A stretch of DNA of 64,000 nt from Bagarius yarrelli. Lineage: Eukaryota > Chordata > Actinopteri > Siluriformes > Sisoridae. The translations under genes were made by a program, and so were the position numbers. Positions 32,410 through 45,500 of this stretch are shown here, in pieces; within the stretch, counting starts at the first letter, position 1, and every line of letters starts with the position of its first letter. Location of the stretch: NCBI GenBank assembly GCA_005784505.1, contig VCAZ01000017.1, positions 2,746,572-2,810,571 on the forward strand. Direction: 5' to 3'. The notes beneath the pieces were generated by a model. The model was not told where the DNA came from. It ran no database searches and saw only the letters and a list, made by a program, of their open reading frames with translations.

Positions 32410-33030
32410 TCTTGGGGGGCGGTGCCCCAGTGCCTCCTATTTACCAGCCAGGCCTCCTTTTGACCAGCTAATGCCTCTTATAGCAGCAGTTATTATGAGT
32501 CAGTGCCAGTGACCAGTCAGTGCCTCGCATATTGACCAGTCAGTGCCTCTTATTGACCAGCCAGTGCCTCCTATTGGCCAGCCAGTGCCTCCTAGCCAGT
32601 GCCTCATGGCCAGCTATTGCCAGTGCCTTATTGAGCCCAGCCAGCTATTTACCAGCCAGTGCCAGCTAATGCCTCTTATTGCAAAAAAGTTGACCAGTTA
32701 TGAGCCAGTGCCTCCTATTGCCAGCCAGTGCCTAATGCCTCTTATGGACCTTATTGAGCCAGTGCCTTATTGACCAGTCCATGTGCCCTCCTATTGACCA
32801 GCCAGCCTCCTCTATTGAGCCAGCCAGTGATCTTATTGAGCGTCAGCCTCCTATTGACCAGCCAGTGCCTCCTATCCACTTGAATGCCAGTCTCATTGAC
32901 AGTCAGTGCCAATGACCAGTCCAATGCCAGTCAGCAGATCAATTGACCAGCCAGTGCCTCCTAATGACCAGCCAGTGCCTCTCATCAGACAGCTGGACCA
33001 GCCGCGCCTCCTATAACCAGCCGCTACCGT
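32410..33030. repeat. Degenerate 21-bp minisatellite
   Basis: The unit is roughly CCAGTGCCTCCTATTGACCAG. Complete units alternate with truncated ones (CCAGCTATTGCCAGTGCC and the like), so phase is lost repeatedly. The pattern suggests either heavy internal deletion or consensus errors in a collapsed array. The short frame at 32543-32773 is an artefact. Confidence 0.85.
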
Positions 33031-34146
33031 TTATTTCCTCAACCTAAATTTCCCTAGTGAATAAAAATGTCAGTTCAGTTTACTTTTTTTACCTCCAAGC
33101 ACTTATCACTCCTCGCATAGTATCGCTCTCCCTCAGAGCCACAAGTACTGCTTGGCTAGTCCAACCATTCCCTAGGATGCAAGGTAGGTCTGCCTAAACT
33201 TTTTTCATTAATGTCAGAATAGCAGAATCACTGACTGTCTTCAAGAGTCAAAGACCAATCTCTTTCTCAAATACCTGGTATTTAACATAAAAAAACATCC
33301 GTGCTGCTCTTTTCATCCGTTTTTGTGGGTTGTTACACTTTGATTTGTGATCTTATGTACCAGTATTGTCCCTCTTATGCACGTCGCTCTGAATAAGAGC
33401 GTCTGCTAAATTCTGTCAATGGAAATGTAGAACCACGTACCTAAGATAAAATAACAACGCTAACAGTTCATAGCCTAGTTTCCCAAACATCCCATGGAGG
33501 ATATAGTAACCCCGGTAATTAACTGATGATTCATCTACGTCAAAGATGGGAATCTCCACAATGGACATATGACTCATTATGCAATTTCACAAATTCTATA
33601 TAAGTCTATAAAATATATATACCGTTATATGTAATTTTTACTCTGCACATGATCTAGAAGCAAATATCAAGCCGATTATTTTTGTAACCAGTATGGTGGA
33701 TTTTTTTTATGGTGGGTTTTTTTTTCTTGTTAAACGTACCTTCGCATGAACAGCCATACCACTTATGAAACGTGAGATGCCAACTGGCTGACTACTTGAT
33801 TCACCAAACATTTATAGAAGCTCTGCTCACTCTTCGTCCCCTCCCTACAGCTTACATAAATGAGACTTCACGTATGGTCATCAACTTTTCTGATGTACCT
33901 CAACAGCTGCAGACCACATCACAGGCCCTGTGTAAATCGACGCCATTGCCATTTGGCTCTCGTTCTCAGTCCTCACAGTCAGTGCTGCGTTAAACCAATC
34001 CAAGTAAAGACCTCCGACAGGACCAAGCTGACCAAACACACCGGCTCATCCCTGGATCACACGCTAGACTGATTTAGATTTACCCTGGTGCATATTTATT
34101 TTCAACAAAACCAGAGCAGAGAAAGGCAGGAAACTTGTCAGGCACC
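33031..34146. other. Upstream region of cacng1
   Basis: Contains a SINE family B tail (CGTCGCTCTGAATAAGAGCG, TCTGCTAAATTCTG) at about 33380-33425, an E-box CAGCTG at about 33904 and a CCAAT at 33995-33999. E-boxes fit a muscle gene, but single 6-mers prove nothing. Short frames at 33772-34072 have no recognisable domain and may lie in the 5' UTR or promoter. Confidence 0.35.
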
Positions 34147-34381
34147 ATGCAGAAGAGTACAAAGGTGAAGATTACATTCGTGATCATCTTGATTGGCATA
34201 GTGTGCATGTTCACCGCCGTGGTTTCCGACCACTGGGCTGTGTTAAGCCACAAAGTGGAAAGTGTAAACAGTACTTGTGAGGCAGCCCATTTCGGGTTGT
34301 GGAGGCTCTGCAAAAAGAACATTTACATTGAGGATCCCGAGTCTGTTGGGACAGGATGTGGGCCGCTCAGTCTGCCAGGAG
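34147..34381 (+). CDS. cacng1: cacng1 coding exon 1
   Basis: Encodes residues 1-78 and the first base of E79: N-terminus, TM1 and the first extracellular loop through CGPLSLPG. The donor is CCAGGAG|GTAAGA. Followed by a 9.6-kb intron, the longest in the cluster. Confidence 0.95.
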
Positions 34382-36478
34382 GTAAGACTTGTTGGATGTC
34401 TAACATCTATATAGCATAACATATTCTGATTGATTAAGCACGGATAAAGATGTCTTGCTTAGCTGAAACTATAATTAACATTGAAATTGTTTAACGACTA
34501 CTGTAAATATATGTAAACTTACATAACATTTAAGTAAAATTCAGTGAATTTTTTGTTTAGATTTATTCTATTACTATGTTTTTGTTTTTTTTGTCATGAC
34601 AACAAGTGAGGCTCTACCTCGTTTGCCTACCCCTGACAGCATGTCCATAATTCCTATTTAATTTTACCTTTATTAACAATACATTTACATTTTCTACTTT
34701 GCAGTAATGCTTACATTAAGTAATAATATATCTTACTGTACTATAAACATCCTAAATACTCAAATTACTTAAGAACCAGTGAATAGATATTTCCTCTAAG
34801 GAATTTACGGGTGACATACGTTTATAAGCTATATTAGCTTAGTGTGTAGCTACATTAGCCTAGATAAGAAAGCTAATTTCAGAATTGTAGTATTTTTAGG
34901 TATAATTGAGGCAAATAAGTGGTAGCATAGTGGTTAAGTTGTTGGCCTGCTAATTGGAAGACTGGGGTTTGATTCCCTGCACCACAGAGTTACCATTGCT
35001 GGGCCTTTGAGCAAGACCCTTAACCTATAATTGCTTACTTGTATAAAGGTAAGTTGCTCTGGATAAATGCTGTAAATGTAATTTTCTTTAAGCTATTTCT
35101 TAAATGCTACAATTTTAATAGTATATTAGAACCTTATCAATGTAAATAAATGTCTTTAAACAAAACAAAATGTTGGCTTGTTTCCCGGCATTCGATTTAA
35201 ACAAAGGAAATAGCCCGATAAAGTCGTTTTTCAGTACTTTTGCTAACATGCTAACCGTCCTATGCTGTGCCTTGAATGTGATGGTGTCTGGCGCTTATGC
35301 TACAATGCTAAACCAGTGCATCACTGCTGTAATAATGTTTCTTCCAAGCTTCCATGTTAAGTGCCAGTGTTTTATATTGAAAATTGCTATCAGGTTTAAA
35401 ACCAGTTGCTCTGTCTACAGTCCACCAGTCTACAGGTTGTTGATTCCTTGATACATAAATATTATGTAAATCAGAGGTATCTAATCTGTAGCTCCAGACA
35501 TCTCTGCAATGTTGACGCATAACCTTCGCACAATCCTTCAGAGAAGGCGAACGGGATTCTTTTTGGGGTCTAAATCCGGCGTACTCCCATTAGCACGTAC
35601 CACCAGTGTTCAGCTGACAAAAACTATACATGATACTGACAAAGTGGCTGAATTTATACCCTTGACATTACACTACTTTCCACTTAAGCTAAGTCATCGA
35701 TTGTGTCGCGTAACATTAATTAGTATATGGACGAATTCCCGAACTGTACTGAACTCCAGCAATGTGTCATCAAAGCCAAGTGACCTTAGTCTACTTTTAT
35801 CCCTAACTTGGCTGCTGTTAATGTAAAAAAAATCTTTATATTATATTCAACCCTCCAACAGATGGTATGTGCTTTTACTTCTTACATACGTCTAATCAAA
35901 GCTTTGCTATTATTCAGAAAGATACAGGCTCGAGTGTGATAGAATCAGACTGCGCCGTTTGTTTAAGAGATTAGAACTGTAATAACGCAATAAAATATTT
36001 TATATTTAAAAACAGCTGCTGTATTGAGATACAAGGTTTATCCGGAATAAAAGCCTCTTACGAGCTACTTTTGGGATAATCCTGGATTTTTCCGGTTTTA
36101 ATTTAATTAGATGTGATGGGGTAAAAACAGATTCTTAAGTTAAAAAAAAGCATTTAAGGAAGGATGCGACTTCTTTAGCTATACTAAATGTTTTTTTTTA
36201 GAAATTTCTCCTAACAGACAAAATATAAAGGTCTTATGTAACTTCTAGCACAGAAGGTTGGAAAACACCTTTTAAACTAGCTGGAACGAACTGGGATGCA
36301 GAAATGAAATGTATATAAACTTATTTGATTTAGATTTTTTTGGTAGCGCTTTAGGGGCACTGGAAATCTGGTGGTGCCTGGGGGGTGCATTTGAACAGTA
36401 TTAGTTTTACTAATTCTGTTTTCAAGCTATTTTATCGCAGAAGTGTGTAAGTATAGTTTCAACAACAAAAAGTCACAG

Positions 36479-36554
<76 letters not shown>

Positions 36555-39500
36555 GCAGTGGTTAAGTTGTTTGGCTGATGAACGGATAATCGTAGGTGCC
36601 ATGCCGCCAATACTGGGCCCCTGGGCAAGACCGCCTTTTAATTGCCCAAAATGCAATCATTTATATTACCCCAAATTGTCTTTCTGTCACTTGTGCCAGG
36701 CGTCGTGCAAAATGACGTCATTCGGCTATCTTAGTAATTGAACTTAAAGCACTTTAGTGATTGTCTCACCGTGGGAGTATAATTAGGGGTAATTGGTTGC
36801 ACATAGGTGGCCTTAAGAATGGGCTTACAGGGCCTTATGTTCTCTTGCTCTAGCACTGTCCCTCGTGTCATAGCAAGCCTGTGTCATGAATTTTATTCTG
36901 TTAGCACATGATCACATGAAACATCTCGAGGAGTTCTTTCCTCCAGTATTTGACACCCGTGAAAACCTGCCTTTTCATAAAATCTGTACAAATATGAACT
37001 CTTTAATTGGTTTAACTTTCAAGATATTTTATTTTTATTAGCGTGAGTGAGTGAATGATGAGAGTCTGGAACCATCTACTGGACCATACAGTCTAGACTG
37101 TTTTTGGCAAATGTCTTCTCATATTCTAGCACCTGTCAATATAAACAGTTGTTTGGAAGAACCACTTTAGAAAACAAGAAGTTTAAAATATCTTCTAACT
37201 TCCAGCCAAGCCGAGTGGAGAGGAATCTGTGTTTCATCATGCCGGTAATTTTAGTAAGCCCCTCAGTCCTCTCTTGCACTACACTATTCAGATATCTGAC
37301 CTGGGTGGAGAAGGAACAGTTGTGCAGTGGAACTTCACAGTTGCAGGGTTGATGAGCTTAGCATACCATCGGTGAAGTCGTTCTTCCCCGTGTTTATGTG
37401 TTGCAGTTTTTATGTAGGCGAATTAGCCACACTAAATTACCTTTTAGGTGTGAACGAGAATGTGAGTGTGTGTGAATCTGTGCATAGTGCCCTCGCATGG
37501 TCATCCACCATGACCCTATTAAAGCATTTGTAGTTGTCATTTTTTTAATCTTTAGTCCAACACACCGATGTACTGTAAATACGTAGCCCCAGCTACAAGA
37601 AAGCAATGTTTTTATTTTCCCCTCCAACTGGGAAATTGAAAATCCTGTCACACGTCACATTCTAATAAGACAGTTCTGTACAAATCTAAATCTTGACTTG
37701 ACTTGACGGCTTCACGTTTGACTTGTCTTGACTTGACTTGTGACTTGACTTGTGACTGGACTGGACTGGACTGGACTGGACTGGACTGGACTTGACTTGA
37801 CTTGACTTGACTTGACTGGACTGGACTGGACTGGACTGGACTGGACTTGACCTGACTTGACTTGTGACTTGACTGGACTGGACTGGACTGGACTGGACTG
37901 GACTGGACTTGACTTGACTTGACTTGACTTGACTTGTGACTTGTGACTTGACTTGACTTGACTGGACTGGACTGGACTGGCTGGACTGGACTGACTGGAA
38001 TGACTTGACTTGACTGGACTGGACTGGACTGGACTGGACTGGACTGGACTGGACTTGACTTGACTTGACTTGACTTGAATTTTGACTGGACTGGACTGGA
38101 CTGGACTTGACTTTTGACTTGACTTTTGACTTGACTTGATTCGACTTTTGACTTGACTTAATTTGATTTCTGACTTGACAAAGGGGCTAGATATACAGTT
38201 ACTAAGACGGAACACATTACCTTAATGAAAGACACCTGAACAGAATAAGGAACACATGACTTAAACTGACCAATGAGAAGATGATATAAACATGACACAT
38301 ATGCACCAATAAACCTTACATAATCACACTGCATTCCTTAAACTCTATAACATTTTATAATAAATTATACACATGGCTCAAGTAACCCTAAAGCTATTTT
38401 TTATTATAAAATCCAGTAAGAACTATTATGACTTGTTCCTCAATCAATCAGATTAACACATAGAGAGGAAAGCTATTATTGACTGATTGACTTGCACACC
38501 AGAGCTGTACTGAATCCAGCAATTGCTAATGTTGTTGTAAGGCAATAAATCATATTTTAAAGGATTTTGTAGTCACATTTTATTAGCATGTCATATAGAA
38601 TGAAACAATCATTTAATAAAGCCAAAAAAGTCCAATAATGCAACTAACTCCAAACCTTCACATAAACAAGCTAATGACTCAATAAATGAATGACCTTTAG
38701 CTGGAACATAACTAAAAATCTTTGGACCTGGATCAAATCGAACTTACAGAAGTGTTTGGTATAAATTATTGCCTTTACGATTTATGACACAATGTGTTTT
38801 TCTGAAAGAAGTTGGGTTACGAAATTATAGTCTCACACAGCCTGGGTGAGACAGCAATAAAATCCTTAAACCCAAATTTAGGCTGTGTAAATAGTCAGCT
38901 GTCTCACAGGAGATACAAGAGGGGTTCGAGCACTAGATTTCGGTGACAAAGTAACATCCATATATGAGCATAGCAGCTGTAACAGAGTTTAGAACAGGGG
39001 TTGAATCACAGCAAAAAGTGTTCATAAAGGTTTGTCCAGGGCAGCAAACCAAAGATTTTTTTTTTATTATGTCAACAAAAAGTTTAAAAAGAGAATCTGT
39101 AAATCTGGAGAAAACTGATGCTGATGGATCCAAGAAAATCTGTGATTCTCAACAGGGCGGTAGCACTTTAGGAGCACTGGAAATCTGGTGGTACCTAGAG
39201 GGGTGCATTTGAACATTAATGATGGGCGCTAAAAGGAACAGGTCTGTTAAGCGGTTCTATGTAGAAGCTTGCCAAGTTTTACCAAGACATTAATAGCGCA
39301 GCTGAAGAAAAATGACTTGTATGATACTTGTTCAATATTTTATGCTAATCCGTTGCTAAATTTGTGAATTTGTTTGGGTTTTTTTCGAAGAATAGTTGCT
39401 CTAATCTAAAAATGAAATAACTGTCAATTAAATAATAGCCTTTACGACAGGAAGCATCCAGGTTGTGTGCATGGGATGTGGGTTGGGGGATGGGGGGGGG

Positions 39501-42500
39501 CAGTAAGTGGTTTTAACTTGACTTAGGGTGGCATTGCAATGGGAACCACTGGTCTAGAGGTTAAGAGAACCCACAATGTACATAGTTCAGGAAACACCTT
39601 TACCAGACAATGTATGTAAATTATCCTAGATCTAGACATATTAGGCACCCTTCGACAGGGTGGTACAAATCTGTCATTGGCAACAGAAGCTAAATTCATC
39701 CTAAGAAATGGCATAGGGGTGGAGCTAGAAGAACAGTAGAAGCCCGAATGCAAGCTTCAGGGCAGAGCAGAAGATGCCCCTGCATATGCATTGGGTGGAA
39801 CTGGAGAAGCTTTGGCACAAGACTCAGTTGGCTCTCTCTCTCTCTCACACACACACTCTCTCTCTTCTGCCTCTCAAATTGAGCCCAGAAACTGCCAAGA
39901 AAATATAAACACAGTGCACTTAAACCAAAATAGCCAGATGGCACAACACAGAAAAATACATTGAATCAAATAGCAAATATTATAAAAGGTTAAGTTTAGG
40001 TGTATAATCTAAAGTTCTGACTTCTTCACTGCTTTTATCATTGCCTTATTTACCCTTTCCTAAGTGGCATTAAAGGGGAACCAGGATGATTTTCCACTAT
40101 TAACCACTCGGTGTTTGACCAGTAACGGATGTAGGTGTTGGTTCCATATTTAGTCAGTATTGAGTTAATCTGATCAGCGTTGGAACAATATAGGCACACC
40201 TTTTGTACTGTAAATGTTGGTTCCAGTGTCTGGGATTTTGCACTTTCGGTCATTTTAGGCTTAATATTGGTATAATCTACTCTTATTATTGGCATTTTCG
40301 TCAATTAGGATGGCTGGAAAACAATTTCAAAACATGGAAACAATTTCACAGAAAACTTCTACACATTAGGTGGGCAATGGTTGTTTCAGTGTCAAAATAC
40401 TGTTTATCCCTGGGAGGCAACTTGGATACCATCTACATTTGCACCAATTAAGCATCAGTCTAATAAAGACCACTTGGGCAGTGGTGGCTCAAAAGGTCTA
40501 GGCGCTGAGTTGTTGATTTGAAGACCAGGAAGACCTGGGTTCAAGCCCCACCACTGCTAGCGTGAGTTGTTAATCAGAGGAAGGTCTGGGTTCAAACACC
40601 ACCAACGCCAGCCTGAGTTGTTGATCTGAGGAAGACCTGGGTTCAAGCCCCACCACCGCCAGCCACTGGGTCCTTGAGCAAGACCCTTAACCCTTCCTGC
40701 TCCAGGGGCTCTGTATCATAGCTTCGACCCCAACTTACAAAGATAGGATATGTAAAGAAACAAATTTCACTCTGCTGTAAAAAGTATATGTGACAAAACA
40801 AAGGCATTTTTAAATAAGGTGTTAATATGCTACTTATTTGTCTACAAAGCTATAAAATTGGTATGTCCTGCCTGCCACAAAAATACAGCTCCATTTTTAG
40901 TGTCTTGTTTGAAAAGAATAATGAATTTACTGCTTATGGGATTATTGAGTTTACTTCAACCCTTAGTTTCACCTTGTTGGGTTTTGTAAGTTTGGGAAGG
41001 CGAAGGGTGGGTCGCTATTAATTGTTTGCAGGACTGGTAAACAAATGAACACCAAATATATACACCAATTTTTTAAAATCAATAGTTCAAACACAGTGGA
41101 AAAAACTCAATGAACCCAATGACTGTCGTGTGGCATATCAATTGACGTGAAATATCCAGATGTTCTTTGGCATACAACTTAAAAAGCATGCAATTTGTAA
41201 GCTAGATGACAGAATAAAATACACCACAATTCCCGATTTACACAGTTTGGTCCAAAATAGAATTGCCAGTTGTTGCCCCACCCAGCATTTGCTGCTTTAC
41301 ATCTCCGTGAGTAGGATCCGTGACACCACCACATTTGGTTGATCCAACTATGCAGAAAGCATGCAGTCTAATAACTCTAACCCAGTCTCACACCCAGTCT
41401 AATGAGTGCAAATTGTTAAAAAGTCACAGGTCAATAATGATTATATTTATAGCAATCATCGGAGGTTATAGCTTATTCTTACAACTTTTTGTTTTACATC
41501 AGGTCTGAAGCAGAAAAAAAACAAAAAAAACTCGATACTCCAACAGAATTATACTGAATGACCCGAGCGCCATTTTTAGCATCTAGATCAAGCTTACTTA
41601 ATGTTAGGATGTCGTTCAAATCGGTTCCCTAGCTGATGTCAGCAGTTTATGCTGTAGATATCGGTTGCAATACATGGTATTATATGTTTTATGTATATGG
41701 TCACATATTCCTCCCTTGAGATTACTAGGTAGCACAAAGGATTGTTCAGAGGTATAAAAAAAAAACGTAGACTGACGTAATATTTTCAATTGTCATTTTA
41801 TTGTCTCATTATGTAAAAAAAAGCTTATACAAATAGGGTTAGGGTTCAAATGTATTGGCACGAGAGTAACAGTGCATACCATGGTCTATTATTGCTTGCG
41901 ATAGACCCACTGCGCTAATGTTAATGGTTTAACACAAAATAGATCCCTTCTGTCTGGCTGAACATGCCACTGCCATCTATTCTAAATACATTCTTAGACA
42001 TAAAATGTTTATCTTTAATAGCTGGGATTTAACACTTGTCAGCAGCCGCGAGTATCTGTTTCCGGATAAGAATTTGACATTTATTGACAAGTACGTACTG
42101 CCAGGTTCAGGGGTTAAGGGTTCCCTATGCGTGCTGGGGGGCATGAAGGCTCAGTGTCCTTTACTGGATCATATTTCCCTTCTTAAAGTTTATAAATGAA
42201 AATGCCTTGATGATTTTACAGCTGGGAGGCGTGTGCAAGTTGGCTTCCGAAAATAGACTTCGTCATGTGTGTTGGTTTGAACAGTGTGATAATATTTATT
42301 GGAATATAAACAGCATAAAATAATTTAGCATCTAATGCAAAGCATAGGATGGTAAATATTCGAATTTGATTGGTTAGGAAGGGCAAATTAAAACTGATGA
42401 AATCAGCACCATGTTTTGTTAATGTGTGATGAGACATTATGATTTTTTGGAAAGAGTCTCCAGTGCAAGTGATAGTAAATGTAAGACTTTCTTAAATTTT

Positions 42501-45500
42501 GTGTGACTTTATATCTGTTTTATAGCCATAATATAACATATGATGTGTCTGTTATTTCTTAATAATGAATAAAGAAGTAATTATTGACTAAGTACTGCAG
42601 TATAATAGGAATAAAACACTCCGCTGCTGTTATTGTTATATGGTTGGCTCATTACTTATAACAGCAAACACTCTCATGTTTTATTAATTACTTTGTTATA
42701 CAGTATTGGTTTTTAGATTTACAAGACTGAAACACAATTAAGCATAAATTCTACAATTTGCTACCAGTGCTGACGCAGAGATATTTGTACCAGGTGGCAG
42801 TGACAGCAGGTCAAAGTATTTATATTTACAACAGACAACTCAAATTCTTAAGCAAGTGTAAATCACCAGCTGTGCTCTGAGGATGAACAAACAAGAAACC
42901 AGTGTGTGGTGTGTGTGTGTGTGTGTGTTTAATTTTTGATCAGCAGTGTTATAATTACTAGATACTTCCCACAAATAGTAACCGAGATACATCATTATAC
43001 GAGTAACTAATTACCAGGGAAAGTAACTATTGTGTTACTTTTTTCAAAAGTGTTCAAATATGTTAAAAACATATGTCCCTAATATGAAACCCCTTTGGAT
43101 GTCCCTAATATTAAATAGGTTCAATAAATGAAATGGACACTAAATAGAATAAATTATTATTATAAAACTTTGTACACTAATCTAGACTATTTTAATGTTG
43201 TGGTGTCATGTGACAGTATGGGGCATTTCATGATATTAGAATTAATTGGCCACCGATGTGGAGAGACTCTTGCTACATGGTTGTCTCCCACCCCCAACAT
43301 ACACACACCAATCATCATAAGTTATGCGGTTGTCTTCCACCTCCAACATACACAAACACACCAGTTATCATCAGTTATGTAGTTGCACCCCCCCAACACA
43401 AACACACACACACACACACCAATCACCATCAGTTACGGGGTTGTTTCCCACACCCAACATACACACACACCAGTCATCATCAGTTATGTGGTTGTCTCCC
43501 ACACCCAACATATATACACACACACACACACCAATCAATAGGTTTTGTCGTTGTCTTCCACCACCAACACACACACACCAATCACCATTAGTTATGTGGT
43601 TGTCTTCCACCCCGAACATATACACACACACACCAATCATCATCGGTTATGTAGTTGTCTCCCACCCCTTACACACACACACACACCAATCACCATCAGT
43701 TATGTGGTTGTCTCCCACACGCAACATTTACACATATACACACACTAATCAGCATCAGTTACGTTGTTGTCTCCCAAACCCAACACACACACACACACAC
43801 CAATTATCATTAGTTATGTGGTTATCTCCCACCCCCACATACACACACGCCAATCTGGTATTGATCTGACAATTAGATAATTATTTATTAATTATTTAAG
43901 GCCAAAAATAGGATTTACAATTCACCGATGCATTTATTTCTACAGTCTTAATTATCCTAGAATCCCGAAGTAACAAACTTTTTCTATCATTTTGTTTTTT
44001 CTCTTTACAGAGGTCAACTGCTCCTACTTCAGACACTTCACTCCTGGACAAGACTCTGAGATATTTGAGGTTAAAACACAGAGAGGTAAGAGGAGACTGT
44101 CTACAAAAGCATTCACTAATTCGATAATATAACCTTGAAAAAAAACAACTAATCAAAGACATAATATTCTGTGTGCAATTTTAAATTGAATATATTAATG
44201 CATTTGATTATATGTTGCATACAAATGAAGGTCAAAATCATGTGACACCAACACAGCGTTGAGAAAACTCTAAGCAGTCTGTTTAACTCTTATTTGGCAT
44301 CGGTATTAAGCTTAGAACTAATGACGGGAAGTTTGGCTCATTTTACTGACTCGGACCTTCAGGTCTCGTTAAACAAAATGAATGAATCTTATTCCGATTC
44401 ATTTCTTTTATTTAAGCAAAATATAACTAAAACGCAGACTGAGCCGGAAAGAGAATTGATTAGTTAATTTATCGAGTCTGTCTTCGGGTTTCAGTCGTTT
44501 GTGCATCACGTGACAACTCTATATTTTTAACCAAAGCAGTCTGAGTAGGAAAAAGAACCGCATGCACGACTGAACGAATCACTTGCAGAGACGACTTGTT
44601 CTCTTCGAGTCACATCGAAAGATTTGTTCAAAATAAAGAACGACTATCGCTACTTAGAACTGGAGTCAAATATGAGGTTTGAATACCAATGAGCCTGGAA
44701 GTTAGCATACATAGGGCAACCCGGTGGCTCAGTGGTTAGCACTGTTGCCTCACAGCAAGAAGGCCTGGGTTTGCCCATAAGAGTGAGTGTGTGTGGCCCT
44801 GTGATGGACTGGTGAACTGTCCAGGGTGTACCCCTCCTGCCTTTCGCCCTTTCAGAGACGGCTGGGATAGACTCCAGCAGATCCCTGTGACCCCGAATTA
44901 GGGAATAAGCGGGTATAGAAAATGAATGAATGAATGTTATATCCTGTATTAAGCCCATATTATGAGGTCAATATTATTCTGCTTGTAATTCTTTATACAT
45001 TTTAATGATTACTTGTAAACAGTTCTATCACTATCAATCTGCGTCTTAAGAAGCTCTAATATTCCACAAATACCGTAGCTGATTTATACCTTTATAATCC
45101 GATTAACACAAACGTCATTTATTAAACTATTCACATATTCAGAAAGCAAAAATTACACATACTTGACTTTATTTCCTGCTTTTTCTTTTGTTAGAGTACA
45201 ACATTTCAGCAGCAGCCATTGCTGTTTTTAGCCTGGCCTTCATTATTCTTGGATCTCTGTGCGTTCTGATGTCTCTAAGAAAAGGCAAGGACTATCTCCA
45301 CAAACCTGCTGGGATGTTTTACGCCTTTGCTGGTAAGACGACAGGCGTCTTTTCGTATCTATTTCTGTACATACCGAATGGTGTAAATGTTTGTACACAA
45401 CCTGCTTTATTTTAGTGCTTTTAGTTATTTAAGTTACGATGAAACAGAACTTTGTGTGCTATTGTGTTGAACGTTTTGTGCAGATTTGCTATCACGTTAG

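Noticed and set aside
37712..38215. 167-codon minus-strand frame of Ser-Pro-Val-Gln and Lys-Ser-Ser-Gln repeats
   Set aside because: It is the pentanucleotide array read on the other strand.
43324..43869. 181-codon Thr/His-rich frame
   Set aside because: Follows the CA-rich minisatellite and lies inside cacng1 intron 1.
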